Below are positions 26,135 to 35,270 of a stretch of DNA of 64,000 nucleotides, in pieces (the stretch's first letter is position 1; every line of letters begins with the position of its first letter). Location: contig NZ_JABUMX010000004.1 in assembly GCF_013327855.1 (NCBI RefSeq), positions 186,001-250,000 on the forward strand, read 5' to 3'. A program made the translations under genes and the position numbers. The notes under the pieces are model-generated. The model was not told the DNA's origin and did not search any database. It saw nothing but the letters and a program-made list of their open reading frames with translations. Source of the DNA: Phyllobacterium pellucidum (GTDB taxonomy: Bacteria; Pseudomonadota; Alphaproteobacteria; Rhizobiales; Rhizobiaceae).

Positions 26135-27328
26135 ATGCAAAATATCGAGTTCCCAGGTTTTGTCAGTCTGACAATAGCAATTGTCGTTTTCTTTATCGGC
26201 GCTGGTCTCAATGGCCGCATCGCGGCATTGCGGCGATGGAACATCCCTGAAGCCGTGACCGGTGGTCTGCTCGCGGCACTGGTGACGCTTCTTGCCTACC
26301 GCGTTCTGGGTATTGCGATTTCGTTTGATCTGGCGGCAAGAGACCTTCTGCTCCTCTACTTTTTTACCGGTATCGGTCTCAACGCGCGCCTTGCCGACTT
26401 GATTGCAGGCGGCAAGCCGCTCCTTATCCTGCTCGGTTTGACGCTTGTCTATCTCGTCATTCAAAATCTCATAGCCGCTGGAAGCGCAGCTGCGCTGGGT
26501 TTGCCTGAAGGCATTACCGTTCTCATCGGTTCAGCTTCCCTGATTGGCGGACACGGCACGACCATCGCTTGGGCGCCCATTCTCGTTGAGCGTTTCGGGC
26601 TCACCAATGCTATGGAGATCGGTGTGGCGGCAGCGACACTCGGTCTTGTCATTGCGAGCTTGATAGGTGGTCCTGTCGCCGGTCTTCTGATTGCGCGGTA
26701 TGGGCTGAAGGGACCGGACGCTGCCCCGTCGATCGGGTTGCCGAACGCGGCCCCGGAAGATGATCTCAATCACATCACGCTACTGCGTACGATCCTCGTC
26801 CTTAACGTCGCCGTCCTTATTGGTTACGCAGTTGACGAACTCCTGGAGGATCTTGGGTTTCGTCTCCCACTCTTCGTCGCCTGCCTTCTGTCAGCAATCG
26901 TCTTGACCAATATCGTGCCGCGGATCATGCCGAACCTGTTCTGGCCGACGCGAACGCGCGCGCTGGCGCTCGTCTCCGACCTCTCACTCAGCATCTTCCT
27001 CGCAATGTCGCTCATGAGCATGCAACTCTGGACGCTGGGCGGGCTCGGTCCTTCGCTGCTTTTGGTGCTGGCACTCCAGACGATCGCGGCGATCGCCTAT
27101 ATACTCTGTGCAGTCTTCCCCCTGATGGGCGGCAATTATGATGCCGCGGTGATTGCCGGCGGCTTCAGCGGCATAAGCCTTGGGGCGACGCCGACTGCCA
27201 TCGCCAACATGACCGCCATCACCAAGCTCCACGGCGCTGCGCCCATGGCCTTCATCATCCTGCCGCTCGTGTCGGCATTTTTCATCGATATAGCGAATGC
27301 CTTCGCGATCGGCCTCTTCGTCAATTGA
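26135..27328 (+). CDS. gltS: Sodium:glutamate symporter
   Basis: 397 residues, close to the 401 of E. coli GltS, with about ten hydrophobic segments. Two inverted repeat halves carry the re-entrant GGHGTT and GGFSGISLGATPTAIANM signatures of the ESS family. It imports glutamate with sodium. The start ATG 26135 is preceded by GAGG about 13 bases upstream; an in-frame extension to 25922 would overlap the cyclase promoter and start. It is a single gene, divergent from the adenylate cyclase. Confidence 0.93.
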   Translation: MQNIEFPGFVSLTIAIVVFFIGAGLNGRIAALRRWNIPEAVTGGLLAALVTLLAYRVLGIAISFDLAARDLLLLYFFTGIGLNARLADLIAGGKPLLILLGLTLVYLVIQNLIAAGSAAALGLPEGITVLIGSASLIGGHGTTIAWAPILVERFGLTNAMEIGVAAATLGLVIASLIGGPVAGLLIARYGLKGPDAAPSIGLPNAAPEDDLNHITLLRTILVLNVAVLIGYAVDELLEDLGFRLPLFVACLLSAIVLTNIVPRIMPNLFWPTRTRALALVSDLSLSIFLAMSLMSMQLWTLGGLGPSLLLVLALQTIAAIAYILCAVFPLMGGNYDAAVIAGGFSGISLGATPTAIANMTAITKLHGAAPMAFIILPLVSAFFIDIANAFAIGLFVN

Positions 27329-27349
27329 CTGGGCGGTGCGATGAACCGA

Positions 27350-27661
27350 TCAACGCCTGCTGCTGATGCGGCGCATGTCTACGATGCGGCCATCACGTTG
27401 CCTCAGCGCAACCTCGAAGCGGTTGCTGCCGCGCCAGGCGCGATAGACAAAAAAGCGGCCACGGCAATCGATGCGCCGGACATCGCGAAAGCCGCGGCTG
27501 CGGAGCCGCCGTTCTCCTTCGCTGCAGGAAATTCCACGACCATTGCTCACGCTCGTACCAATGGTGACGGATACGGTGGTGGCACTCGCCTCGCTTGGCA
27601 GCGCAACGGGCGAAAGCAGTATGCCGCAGGCCACGGCAAGCGAGACGAAAGATTGGCGCAT
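27350..27661 (-). CDS. Small secreted protein of unknown function
   Basis: 103 residues from ATG 27661, seven bases after GGGAG. A clear signal peptide (SFVSLAVACGILLSPVALPS) ends near ASA. The mature part is basic with two cysteines (GISCSEGERRL and RRIDCRGRFFVYR) that could form a disulfide, and the residues RWRGSNRFEVALRQRDGRIVDMRR-like pattern recall small PepSY-like periplasmic proteins of rhizobia. No function is assigned. It converges on gltS with 21 bp between stops. Confidence 0.7.
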   Translation of the reverse strand: MRQSFVSLAVACGILLSPVALPSEASATTVSVTIGTSVSNGRGISCSEGERRLRSRGFRDVRRIDCRGRFFVYRAWRGSNRFEVALRQRDGRIVDMRRISSRR

Positions 27662-27874
27662 GATGAGCTCCCGGATAGGCGGTATTCGAGGCAATCAGCG
27701 GCATTGATGCCGGCCGGACAACTTTGGGACCAGAAGCGTCGAAAAGCAAAACAATTGCTTTGGAATTGGCGCGATGAGCGATCGGGTGGTTAATATCAGC
27801 GTGACAGCAACCGGAATTGCTACCACTATTCAACGAGATAACGAGTCGGCGAAGTCGGTCGGGGGAAAACCGGT

Positions 27875-29551
27875 TTGAGAGCTTACCTGGCAGTATTGGC
27901 GAAGTCGTTTTCCGCGATCGGTCTTCTGGTTGGCATCCTGTTCTTTGCGGCGTCGCTCACACCCAGCCTCATGCCGCGCTCTTATCTCGTCCAGGGAGCG
28001 CTCACGGGGTTTTGCGCTGCGCTCGGATACGGTGTCGGCGTCGCCTGCGTCTGGCTCTGGCGTTATCTGGAAATCCCAGTGCCCCGTGCCCGCGTTCAGC
28101 GCGCCGCCAACTGGATAGCGATCATTGTCTGCATCGGCACCGCAGGCGTTTTCCTGTGGAAGGCCGCGGGATGGCAAAACACGGTGCGCGGGCTCATGGG
28201 GCTTGGGCCGGTCGAGAGCGTCGAGCCGATCGAACTTGCCATCATCGCACTCGTTATATTCCTCGTTGTGATCATGCTGGCGCGCCTCTTCCGGCAAACA
28301 TTCCGCCTGTTTTCCCGCTGGCTGAACCGGCTGGTACCGCGACGCATTTCAAATCTGGTTGGCTGCGTGCTCGCGGTTATCCTCTTCTGGTCCGTGGCAC
28401 AGGGCATTTTGTTCAAGGGCGTCCTGCGCATGGTGGATACGTCCTTTCGTGAGCTCGACGCCCGCATCGATGACGGTTCGGCGCCTCCGGCGGATCCGAA
28501 CAAACCCGGGGGCCCTGGCTCGCTTCTCGACTGGCAGAATCTCGGACGGCAAGGGCGCGCCTTCATTGCGACGGGACCCACGGGTGCCGAGATCGGCAGT
28601 TTTTTCAACGCAAAAGCACTTGACCCCGTACGGGTCTATGTCGGGCTGAACGCTGCGGAAACCGTCGATGAGCGGGCGCGTCTCGCCCTCGAGGAACTCA
28701 AGCGGGACGGCGGCTTCGAACGATCGGCCTTGCTCGTCATCGTTCCGACAGGAACGGGGTGGGTGGATCCCGAGGGCATCGATACAGTCGAATTCCTTCA
28801 CCACGGCGATATAGCCAGCGTCGCCATGCAGTACTCCTACCTCAGCAGTTGGTTGTCGCTACTCGTTGAACCGGGCTACGGAGCCGAGGCTGGGCAGGCG
28901 CTGTTTCGCGAAGTCTATCGCTACTGGACAACGCTGCCGCGTGACCACAGGCCGAAACTCTATCTTTATGGCCTCAGCCTCGGCGCCATGAACTCCGAAC
29001 TTTCGGCCCACCTCTACGATATTATTGGCGACCCCTTTCAGGGCGCCCTGTGGAGTGGACCGCCCTTTCAGAGCCGCATCTGGAACTCAGTCACGGGGGA
29101 TCGGATTCCCGGCTCGCCAGCATGGCTGCCGCGGTTCCGCGACGGATCCGTCATCCGGTTTACCAACCAGGACAATGCACTGAACATTCCTGACGCCGTC
29201 TGGGGCCCGCTTCGCATCGTCTATCTGCAATATGCCAGCGACCCGGTGACCTTCTTCGATTTCCACGCGCTCTACCGCGAACCCGCCTGGATGCAAAACC
29301 CGCGCGGCCCTGATGTCTCACCGAGCCTGCGCTGGATTCCGGGCGTGACCATGCTGCAACTGCTGTTCGACATGGCTATCGCGACGACCTCTCCCATGGG
29401 ATATGGCCACGTCTATGCCCCTGAACACTATATCGACGGCTGGATGGCCGTGACCGATCCGCAGGGTGTGACGCCTGAAGATCTTGCTCGGCTAAAGACA
29501 TTTTTCATCAAACGGTCGCGCAGCGCTGATAATCCGCCAGCAAGTGATTGA
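27875..29551 (+). CDS. Membrane-anchored alpha/beta hydrolase (Abhydrolase_9 family)
   Basis: 558 residues beginning at TTG 27875, about nine bases after GGGGGA. The N-terminal third has four to five transmembrane segments (Abhydrolase_9_N); the C-terminal part is an alpha/beta hydrolase with the nucleophile elbow YGLSLGAMNSE (G-x-S-x-G) and VPTGTGWVDPEG before it. The family is annotated as putative serine hydrolase or esterase with no settled substrate. It is a single gene followed by the DUF1269 gene after 150 bp. Confidence 0.85.
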   Translation: MRAYLAVLAKSFSAIGLLVGILFFAASLTPSLMPRSYLVQGALTGFCAALGYGVGVACVWLWRYLEIPVPRARVQRAANWIAIIVCIGTAGVFLWKAAGWQNTVRGLMGLGPVESVEPIELAIIALVIFLVVIMLARLFRQTFRLFSRWLNRLVPRRISNLVGCVLAVILFWSVAQGILFKGVLRMVDTSFRELDARIDDGSAPPADPNKPGGPGSLLDWQNLGRQGRAFIATGPTGAEIGSFFNAKALDPVRVYVGLNAAETVDERARLALEELKRDGGFERSALLVIVPTGTGWVDPEGIDTVEFLHHGDIASVAMQYSYLSSWLSLLVEPGYGAEAGQALFREVYRYWTTLPRDHRPKLYLYGLSLGAMNSELSAHLYDIIGDPFQGALWSGPPFQSRIWNSVTGDRIPGSPAWLPRFRDGSVIRFTNQDNALNIPDAVWGPLRIVYLQYASDPVTFFDFHALYREPAWMQNPRGPDVSPSLRWIPGVTMLQLLFDMAIATTSPMGYGHVYAPEHYIDGWMAVTDPQGVTPEDLARLKTFFIKRSRSADNPPASD

Positions 29552-29701
29552 TCAATCGGGCAAATGCGGTGACGTGTCGATGGAAAAAGAAACGCGATGC
29601 ATGGCCTTGGGATTTATTGCTAATCTCTTGCGCGCGCCGAGCAAGATATAGTTTTTCCAGTGCGCTACGGCGTTCATAACTTTGTGAAATTTGGAGGCAA
29701 C

Positions 29702-30193
29702 ATGTCTGATCTGATTGTGATCGTCTATCCCACCGAAGAAAAAGCCGAGGAAGTGCGCAATCGCCTTCTCGAACTCCAGAAGGAATATCTCATTACGCTC
29801 GGCGATGCGGTAATCGCCACCAAGACCGACGCCGGCAAGGTCAAGCTGAACCAGATGGTCAGCACGACCGCGGCCGGTGCTGTGTCAGGCAGCTTCTGGG
29901 GTCTGCTCATTGGCGTCCTCTTCCTCAATCCGCTGATCGGCGCAGCCGTGGGCGCGGCATCAGGTGCGCTCGGCGGAGCGTTGACGGATGTCGGCATCAA
30001 CGACAACTTCATGAAGGATCTCGCGGCAAGCATCCAGCCCGGTAATGCCGCCTTGTTCGTACTGGTCCAGTTGATGACGGCTGACAAGGTCCTCAAGGAC
30101 ATTTCGCACTTTGGCGGCGTCGTTCTCAAGACCTCCCTCGACGAAAGCAAGGAACAGGTCCTGCGCGACGCTTTGCAGAAGGCATCGTCGTGA
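29702..30193 (+). CDS. DUF1269 family membrane protein
   Basis: 163 residues from ATG 29702, seven bases after GGAGG. The N-terminus MSDLIVIVYPTEEKAEEV is followed by a glycine- and alanine-rich hydrophobic hairpin (GSFWGLLIGVLFLNPLIGAAVGAASGALGGAL) and a soluble C-terminus, as in DUF1269 proteins. Function unknown. In this region it lies between an alpha/beta hydrolase gene and an AI-2E family gene on the same strand, but with gaps of about 150 bp on both sides. Confidence 0.88.
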   Translation: MSDLIVIVYPTEEKAEEVRNRLLELQKEYLITLGDAVIATKTDAGKVKLNQMVSTTAAGAVSGSFWGLLIGVLFLNPLIGAAVGAASGALGGALTDVGINDNFMKDLAASIQPGNAALFVLVQLMTADKVLKDISHFGGVVLKTSLDESKEQVLRDALQKASS

Positions 30194-30340
30194 CCGTTTG
30201 AAGCGGGAGACGACCATCAGTGTTCCCCTCGCTTTCTCCGACCGCAGTCGGTGGCGCGCAGGGGCCGCTGAAGGTACTAATCTGACTTTTAACAGCAGCA
30301 ATCAACAGGTAGGCCGGGCAAGGGTTGGGTTGACGAAGGC

Positions 30341-31390
30341 ATGACAGTCCAGAACGCCAAACCGATGATCGGCTACCTTGCTACCGGAATCCTGGTACTC
30401 GCGCTCCTGCGCTTTGGTCAATCCATATTTGTCCCGCTGGTCTTTTCCCTGTTCGTCATTGCGCTCGTCGGCCCGCTGCAGATCAAGTTGCAGCGCTGGA
30501 TTCCGCAACTGCTTGCGCTGCTTGTGACGGTATCGGCAACGATCTTCATCATCATCGCCGTCGGCTCGTCCGTCACCTGGGGTTTCAGCAAGCTCGGCCA
30601 ATGGCTGTTCGTCAATGCCCGCAGGTTCCAGGATGTCTACGTGCACTGGACCGACTGGCTGGAGGGACACGGCATTGCAATCGCGGGGCCTCTTGCTGAT
30701 CGTTTCGATGTGACGTGGCTCGTCGGCTTTACGCAGGGGCTTGCCGGCCGGCTGAACAGTTTTGCCGGATTTGCCTTGCTTGTCTTTGTGTTCGTGATGC
30801 TCGGCCTTTTGGAGATCGAGGCTTTCGGCAAGCGGCTGCGCTCTCCTGCCGTTCAGCCGCAGGGCATGAAGATGCTTCACGCCAACCGAGAGATCTCGAA
30901 AAAGCTGCGCCGTTTCATGCTTGTGCGCACCTTTGCCAGTGTCCTGACTGGCTTGATCGTCTGGGCCTTCGCGTTGGTCGCAGGTCTCGAACTTGCTGCA
31001 GCCTGGGGCGCTATCGCCTTTACGCTGAACTATATCCCATTCCTCGGGCCGTTCGTGGCAACCTTCCTGCCGACCCTCTTTGCCATAGGTCAGTTCGATT
31101 CGTGGCAGATGGCTGTGGCGGTATTCGTCGGGTTGAACCTGATCCAGTTCCTGATAGGCAGCTATCTCGAGCCGTTATTGATCGGCACGTCCCTGGCGAT
31201 CTCGCCCTTTGCGGTGATTTTCTCGGTGTTCTTCTGGAGCTTCATGTGGGGCGTGCCGGGTGCTTTCATTGGCGTACCGATCCTGATCGCGTTCATCATC
31301 TATTGTGAACAGTCACCCGGGGCGAGATGGATTGCGGTATTGTTGTCGGCAAAGCCTTCTGACGACGATGCGGACAAAGCTTCGACCTGA
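30341..31390 (+). CDS. AI-2E family transporter-like membrane protein
   Basis: 349 residues with about seven to eight transmembrane segments and the family motif LNYIPFLGPFVATFLPTLFAI, followed by PLLIGTSLAISPFAVIFSVFFWSFMWGVPGAFIGVP. Members include TqsA and several putative ion or small-molecule transporters; AI-2 export is not established for most. Start ATG 30341 has no strong ribosome site. It converges on the amidohydrolase gene with 5 bp between the stops. Confidence 0.9.
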   Translation: MTVQNAKPMIGYLATGILVLALLRFGQSIFVPLVFSLFVIALVGPLQIKLQRWIPQLLALLVTVSATIFIIIAVGSSVTWGFSKLGQWLFVNARRFQDVYVHWTDWLEGHGIAIAGPLADRFDVTWLVGFTQGLAGRLNSFAGFALLVFVFVMLGLLEIEAFGKRLRSPAVQPQGMKMLHANREISKKLRRFMLVRTFASVLTGLIVWAFALVAGLELAAAWGAIAFTLNYIPFLGPFVATFLPTLFAIGQFDSWQMAVAVFVGLNLIQFLIGSYLEPLLIGTSLAISPFAVIFSVFFWSFMWGVPGAFIGVPILIAFIIYCEQSPGARWIAVLLSAKPSDDDADKAST

Positions 31391-31395
31391 CGCAG

Positions 31396-32841
31396 CTATC
31401 CGCTCAGGGTGTTTTTATGAATCCTGCCATCCTTCATGATGACGGCGAGATGCTTCTCCGGCTCATTCATAAGATTGATGTTGTCCAGCGGATTCCCATC
31501 GACCACCAGCATATCGGCGAACGCGCCCTCCTCCACCACGCCAAGCTTGCCAGGATAGGGATTGCGCAGGTTGGAAAGCGCCAGAAGCTCGGCATTGGTC
31601 GATGTCGCCATGCGCAAGATCTCGGCGTTTGTGTACCAGCGGCTGAGATGCGTGAGCATGGTGCCCTGCCTTGCCGTCATCTGCGGCGAGAACAACATGT
31701 CGGATCCCCACGCAGTCTTGATGTTATGCTTTTTCGCAAGTTCGTAAGCAGTAAGCGTACCGGCGAAGACCTGCTGCAGCCGGTCGAAACTCGGCCCAGT
31801 CAGCGGCACTGAATCCTCCACCGAGAGAAACGGCTGGATGCTTAGCCAGACGCCCTTGTCCGCCATCAGGCGTGCCGTCTCCTCATCCATGAGATGGGCG
31901 TGCTCGATGCAGGCCGCCCCGGCATTGATGGCCCGCTGTACCGTATTCGGCGCGTAGGCATGGACCGTTACATAGGTGTTCCAGTCGCGCGCCACCGAAA
32001 CGCCGGCGCGCAGATCATCCTCACTGAATGTCGACATGTCCAGCGGACTGCGCGGCGACGAAACACCCCCGCCCCCGACAAGCTTGATCTGGGACGCACC
32101 CTGCAGCATCTGCTCGCGGACGCGCATGCGCACTTCGTCGGCACTATCGGCGATCATGGCGCCGCCGGTTTGTTCGATCAGGCTAAGCTGGGCCGGATTG
32201 CGTGGAATTTCCGAAAGCATGCGCAGATCGCCATGACCGCCGGAGGTCGTAATCATCGCTCCCGACGGGAAGATGCGGGGCCCGGGTATGACGCCGTTGT
32301 CGATCGCCTGCTTGAAGGTAAAGACAGGCCCGCCGACATCGCGCACTGTGGTGAAGCCGCGCATCAGGGTGCGCTCCGCTTCGGCTGTCGATGCCGTGAA
32401 AATTGCACCTGGGTCGCCGGTCGTTGCGATGCCGACGGGCACGGCCGCAAAGAGCGTGTGCCAGTGGGCATCGATCAGGCCCGGCATCAACAACCGGTCG
32501 CCGCAGTCGATGACAGTCGCATCTGAGGGCGGCGGGCTATTGCCAGTGTCGATTGCGGATATCCTGTTGCCCTCAACCAGGACCTGAACACCGGTTCGCG
32601 CGGCGTCGGACTTACCGTCGAACAGCTTCAACTGCCGGAAGAGGACTTTAGCGGGCTGTGCGGCGGCCTGGGCGAATGCCCCGCGCGGCGTCGCGGCGGC
32701 GGCAATTGTCGCGGCGACACCAGTCAAGAATCCGCGGCGTGTCAGATCTTCCAGGCGGCGGCATACCTGCTGCAATTCCGGCGACAGGCAGGCGCAACCG
32801 GCGCCGTTGACGAGGTGCTGGTACTTCTCACCAAGACGCAT
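31396..32841 (-). CDS. Tat-exported amidohydrolase (imidazolonepropionase-like)
   Basis: 481 residues from ATG 32841, eight bases after AAAGGGGC; a longer frame to 32922 has no support. The N-terminus has a long region with three cysteines and a twin-arginine signal (TRRGFLTG followed by a hydrophobic Ala-rich stretch ending AFAQ). The mature enzyme shows the amidohydrolase metal motif DAHWHT, a KLVGGGGV segment with a possible bridging lysine, VHAYAPNTVQRA, IEHAHLM and the aspartate in AWGSDMLF. Members hydrolyse cyclic amides or Xaa-Pro dipeptides. Substrate unknown. It is transcribed alone. Confidence 0.87.
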   Translation of the reverse strand: MRLGEKYQHLVNGAGCACLSPELQQVCRRLEDLTRRGFLTGVAATIAAAATPRGAFAQAAAQPAKVLFRQLKLFDGKSDAARTGVQVLVEGNRISAIDTGNSPPPSDATVIDCGDRLLMPGLIDAHWHTLFAAVPVGIATTGDPGAIFTASTAEAERTLMRGFTTVRDVGGPVFTFKQAIDNGVIPGPRIFPSGAMITTSGGHGDLRMLSEIPRNPAQLSLIEQTGGAMIADSADEVRMRVREQMLQGASQIKLVGGGGVSSPRSPLDMSTFSEDDLRAGVSVARDWNTYVTVHAYAPNTVQRAINAGAACIEHAHLMDEETARLMADKGVWLSIQPFLSVEDSVPLTGPSFDRLQQVFAGTLTAYELAKKHNIKTAWGSDMLFSPQMTARQGTMLTHLSRWYTNAEILRMATSTNAELLALSNLRNPYPGKLGVVEEGAFADMLVVDGNPLDNINLMNEPEKHLAVIMKDGRIHKNTLSG

Positions 32842-32987
32842 TGCGATGCCCCTTTGCACTACTTCAGGTTGAGGTCTTCTTATACCAGCTAGCCCGAGCC
32901 AATGCATGGAAGAAATCGGCACGTGCGGCCGAATAAATGATGGGCATTACAGCAGCTTGCAGCACTGCTCATCGCCGGCCGTATCCG

Positions 32988-35135
32988 CTACCAGGTCAGA
33001 TGCGCCTTGAGCAGGGCCTTGCGGCCTTCGCCATAGGAACAGACAAGCAGTCCTTGGCAACCCGACACATAATCCTTGTCGAAGAGGTTGGTAACGTTGA
33101 GATCGACGCCCCAATTGTCCTTCTTGTAACCAACTTTGAGGTCGACGAGGGTCGCGTCCGGAACCTTCAATGTATTCATGGCGTCCGCATAGCTCGAGCC
33201 GACATAGCGCACGCCACCGCCGACCGCGACACCTTCGAGCACCCCGGTCTGGAATGTGTATTGCGCAAAGAGCGAGCCCTGTATTTCGGGGATGAGGTAG
33301 GGGCGCTTGCCGATCAAGGCTGCATCCGCATCGTCCTTCACTTCCATGTCGAGCGCTGTAAATGCCGCGGTCAGCCTCCAGGCCTCGGTGATATTTGCCT
33401 GCGCCTCGATTTCAAAGCCGCGCGAATTGACCTCGCCGACCTGGTATTGCGCCAGGAAAGGACCGGTCAGGACATTCTCCTTGGTCAGATCAAAGAGCGC
33501 CGCCGTGATCAGACCATCGAACATGGTCGGGCGGTATTTGACGCCGACCTCATATTGATGGCCGGTCTCGGGCTTCAGGAAATCGAGATTGGCATCGACG
33601 CCGATCTCTGGGCTGAAGAAGGTCGAGACGCTGGCATAGGGTGTAAGACCGTTTTCGAACTCATAGGCAATGCCGGCGCGCCCGCTCGTGCTGCCGTCAT
33701 TGCCGTCATAAGATGGCGTGCCGGTCGCTTCGGTCTTCACGTAGTCGTAGCGGCCATTGAGGGTAACGAGCCATCCATCGCCAAAACGCAGTTGATCCTG
33801 TGCGTAAATGCCGATCTGGTTGCGCTTCAAAACCTGGTCGATATAGGGCGTGAACATCGGACCCTGCGGTGCGCCGTAAACCGGATCGACGGCGCTGATC
33901 GGCGTCGCACCACCCGTCGCCTGCATCTGGTCGATGTTGAAGTATTTATATTCTGCGCCGAAGAGCAACGTATGTTCGATTGGACCGGTGCTCACCGTCC
34001 CCTCGAGTTGATTGTCGACGATGAAGGTGTTGACAGTCGTGTCGTGAAGGAAGTTGATCCGCGACAAATCGTAGTTGTCGCCCACCGGCTGTTCCGAGAA
34101 CGGCACATATCCGAACGGATAGAGCGAGTGCTCGCGGACGTCGCCGTAACCATAGCGAAGGTTCTGGCGCACCGTCCAATCATTGTCGAACGTGTGTTCC
34201 AATTCGTAGCCGATAGCGGCCTGTTCGCGATTGTAGTCGTCGACCCCCGGCTCGGTGAAATTGGCGTCGCGCTTGATCTTGCCGAACGGCGCATCGACGA
34301 CCGTTCCGTAGTATGGCAGGAAGCTACCGCCCCCATGGGTCTCATCGAGGTGGGTGTAGTTGGCGAGCACGGTAAATTTGGTCGACTCGTCCGGTTTCCA
34401 CGTGAGACTAGGCGATATCACGCCAAGAAACTCCTGTGAGAGATCGGTATAGCCGTCGCCGCCCTGAATCTTGCCATTGATGCGGTAATCGACGACGTCG
34501 GAAGCCTTGTCGCCAATATCGAAGCCAAGATAACCCGTGCCGAAGCTGTCAATCCCGGTTTCGACATAGCGGAGGCGTTCGCCGGTCGGCCGCTTGCTGA
34601 TAAAGTTGACAATACCGCCCGGATTGCTGCCGCCATAAAGGACCGAGGCTGGTCCCTTGAGGACTTCGACGCGCTCGATGCCCCATGAATCGATGAAGAA
34701 GCCACCAAAGCCGTAGCCGAAGTTCTGAAGGCCATCGAGAAAGGTACCCTTCTGGGTAGCGTCGAAGCCACGGATATAGAACCAGTTGGTATCGCTGTCG
34801 GAACCGAAAGGCTGGGTGAAGACGCCGCTCGTAAAGCGTAGCGCCTCGTCAATCTTCGTCGCGCCCTGATCATCCATCTGCTCGCGGCCGACGACCGAGA
34901 CTGCCTGGGGAATTGCTTCGATCGGCGTATTCGTCTTGGAGCCGGTTGTCGTGCGCTTGGGAACGAATCCCTGTACCGGTCCGGTGGCCGATCCGTCGCT
35001 CTGGTCGATGACAATCGGATTAAGCTCGATGTTGGAGGTCGTGCTCTGCGCCCTCGCTCCAAGCGATCCGAAACAAACGAGCAACGCAACCCCGCCGCTC
35101 AAGGCAAAGGTTGCCGACCGATAAACCCCACGCAT
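32988..35135 (-). CDS. TonB-dependent siderophore receptor (FhuA/FoxA-like)
   Basis: 715 residues: signal peptide ending near ARAQ, plug domain (TPIEAIPQAVSVVGREQMDDQGATKIDEALR, then GPASVLYGGSNPGGIVNFISKRP) and a beta-barrel ending in the aromatic C-terminal LKAHLTW required for outer membrane assembly. This is the siderophore-receptor subfamily; hydroxamate siderophores are a common ligand but the actual one is not readable. A RirA-type iron-responsive operator lies 46-68 bp upstream of the ATG, and an AraC regulator and a siderophore reductase are encoded just upstream on the same strand. Confidence 0.94.
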   Translation of the reverse strand: MRGVYRSATFALSGGVALLVCFGSLGARAQSTTSNIELNPIVIDQSDGSATGPVQGFVPKRTTTGSKTNTPIEAIPQAVSVVGREQMDDQGATKIDEALRFTSGVFTQPFGSDSDTNWFYIRGFDATQKGTFLDGLQNFGYGFGGFFIDSWGIERVEVLKGPASVLYGGSNPGGIVNFISKRPTGERLRYVETGIDSFGTGYLGFDIGDKASDVVDYRINGKIQGGDGYTDLSQEFLGVISPSLTWKPDESTKFTVLANYTHLDETHGGGSFLPYYGTVVDAPFGKIKRDANFTEPGVDDYNREQAAIGYELEHTFDNDWTVRQNLRYGYGDVREHSLYPFGYVPFSEQPVGDNYDLSRINFLHDTTVNTFIVDNQLEGTVSTGPIEHTLLFGAEYKYFNIDQMQATGGATPISAVDPVYGAPQGPMFTPYIDQVLKRNQIGIYAQDQLRFGDGWLVTLNGRYDYVKTEATGTPSYDGNDGSTSGRAGIAYEFENGLTPYASVSTFFSPEIGVDANLDFLKPETGHQYEVGVKYRPTMFDGLITAALFDLTKENVLTGPFLAQYQVGEVNSRGFEIEAQANITEAWRLTAAFTALDMEVKDDADAALIGKRPYLIPEIQGSLFAQYTFQTGVLEGVAVGGGVRYVGSSYADAMNTLKVPDATLVDLKVGYKKDNWGVDLNVTNLFDKDYVSGCQGLLVCSYGEGRKALLKAHLTW

Positions 35136-35180
35136 TCTACCCTCTTCGACATAGACGGCCGAGCCGACCGCAATAATATT

Positions 35181-35203
35181 AAGTTGAGTATATATATCAA
35201 CTT
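35181..35203 (-). promoter_or_regulatory. RirA-type iron-responsive operator (IRO) of the TonB receptor
   Basis: AAGTTGA (35181-35187) and TCAACTT (35197-35203) are perfect arms with a 9-base AT-rich spacer, giving the TGA-N9-TCA form of the rhizobial IRO bound by RirA. It lies 46-68 bp upstream of the receptor start codon. Confidence 0.7.
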
Positions 35204-35270
35204 TTAAGAATTGGATTGAAAGTTTCTGTCGCCTTTTGAACGGTTTTGGTCCGAACTTGCCGATGGGAAG

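Noticed and set aside
23990..26464. Extended adenylate cyclase start at 26464
   Set aside because: The extension crosses the start of gltS and has no hydrophobic or family features; the membrane anchor begins right after ATG 25969.
27817..28452. A 211-codon plus-strand frame at the start of the alpha/beta hydrolase
   Set aside because: It overlaps the hydrolase in another frame; the hydrolase frame has clear membrane segments and a nucleophile elbow, this one has neither.
27350..31390. A possible joint operon of alpha/beta hydrolase, DUF1269 and AI-2E genes
   Set aside because: The genes are on the same strand but separated by about 150 bp on each side, with no shared function evident; co-transcription is not supported.
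32937..34439. A 500-codon open frame on the plus strand
   Set aside because: It is exactly antisense to the TonB receptor gene, has no domain similarity that I can see and its composition follows the GC-rich third positions of the real gene.
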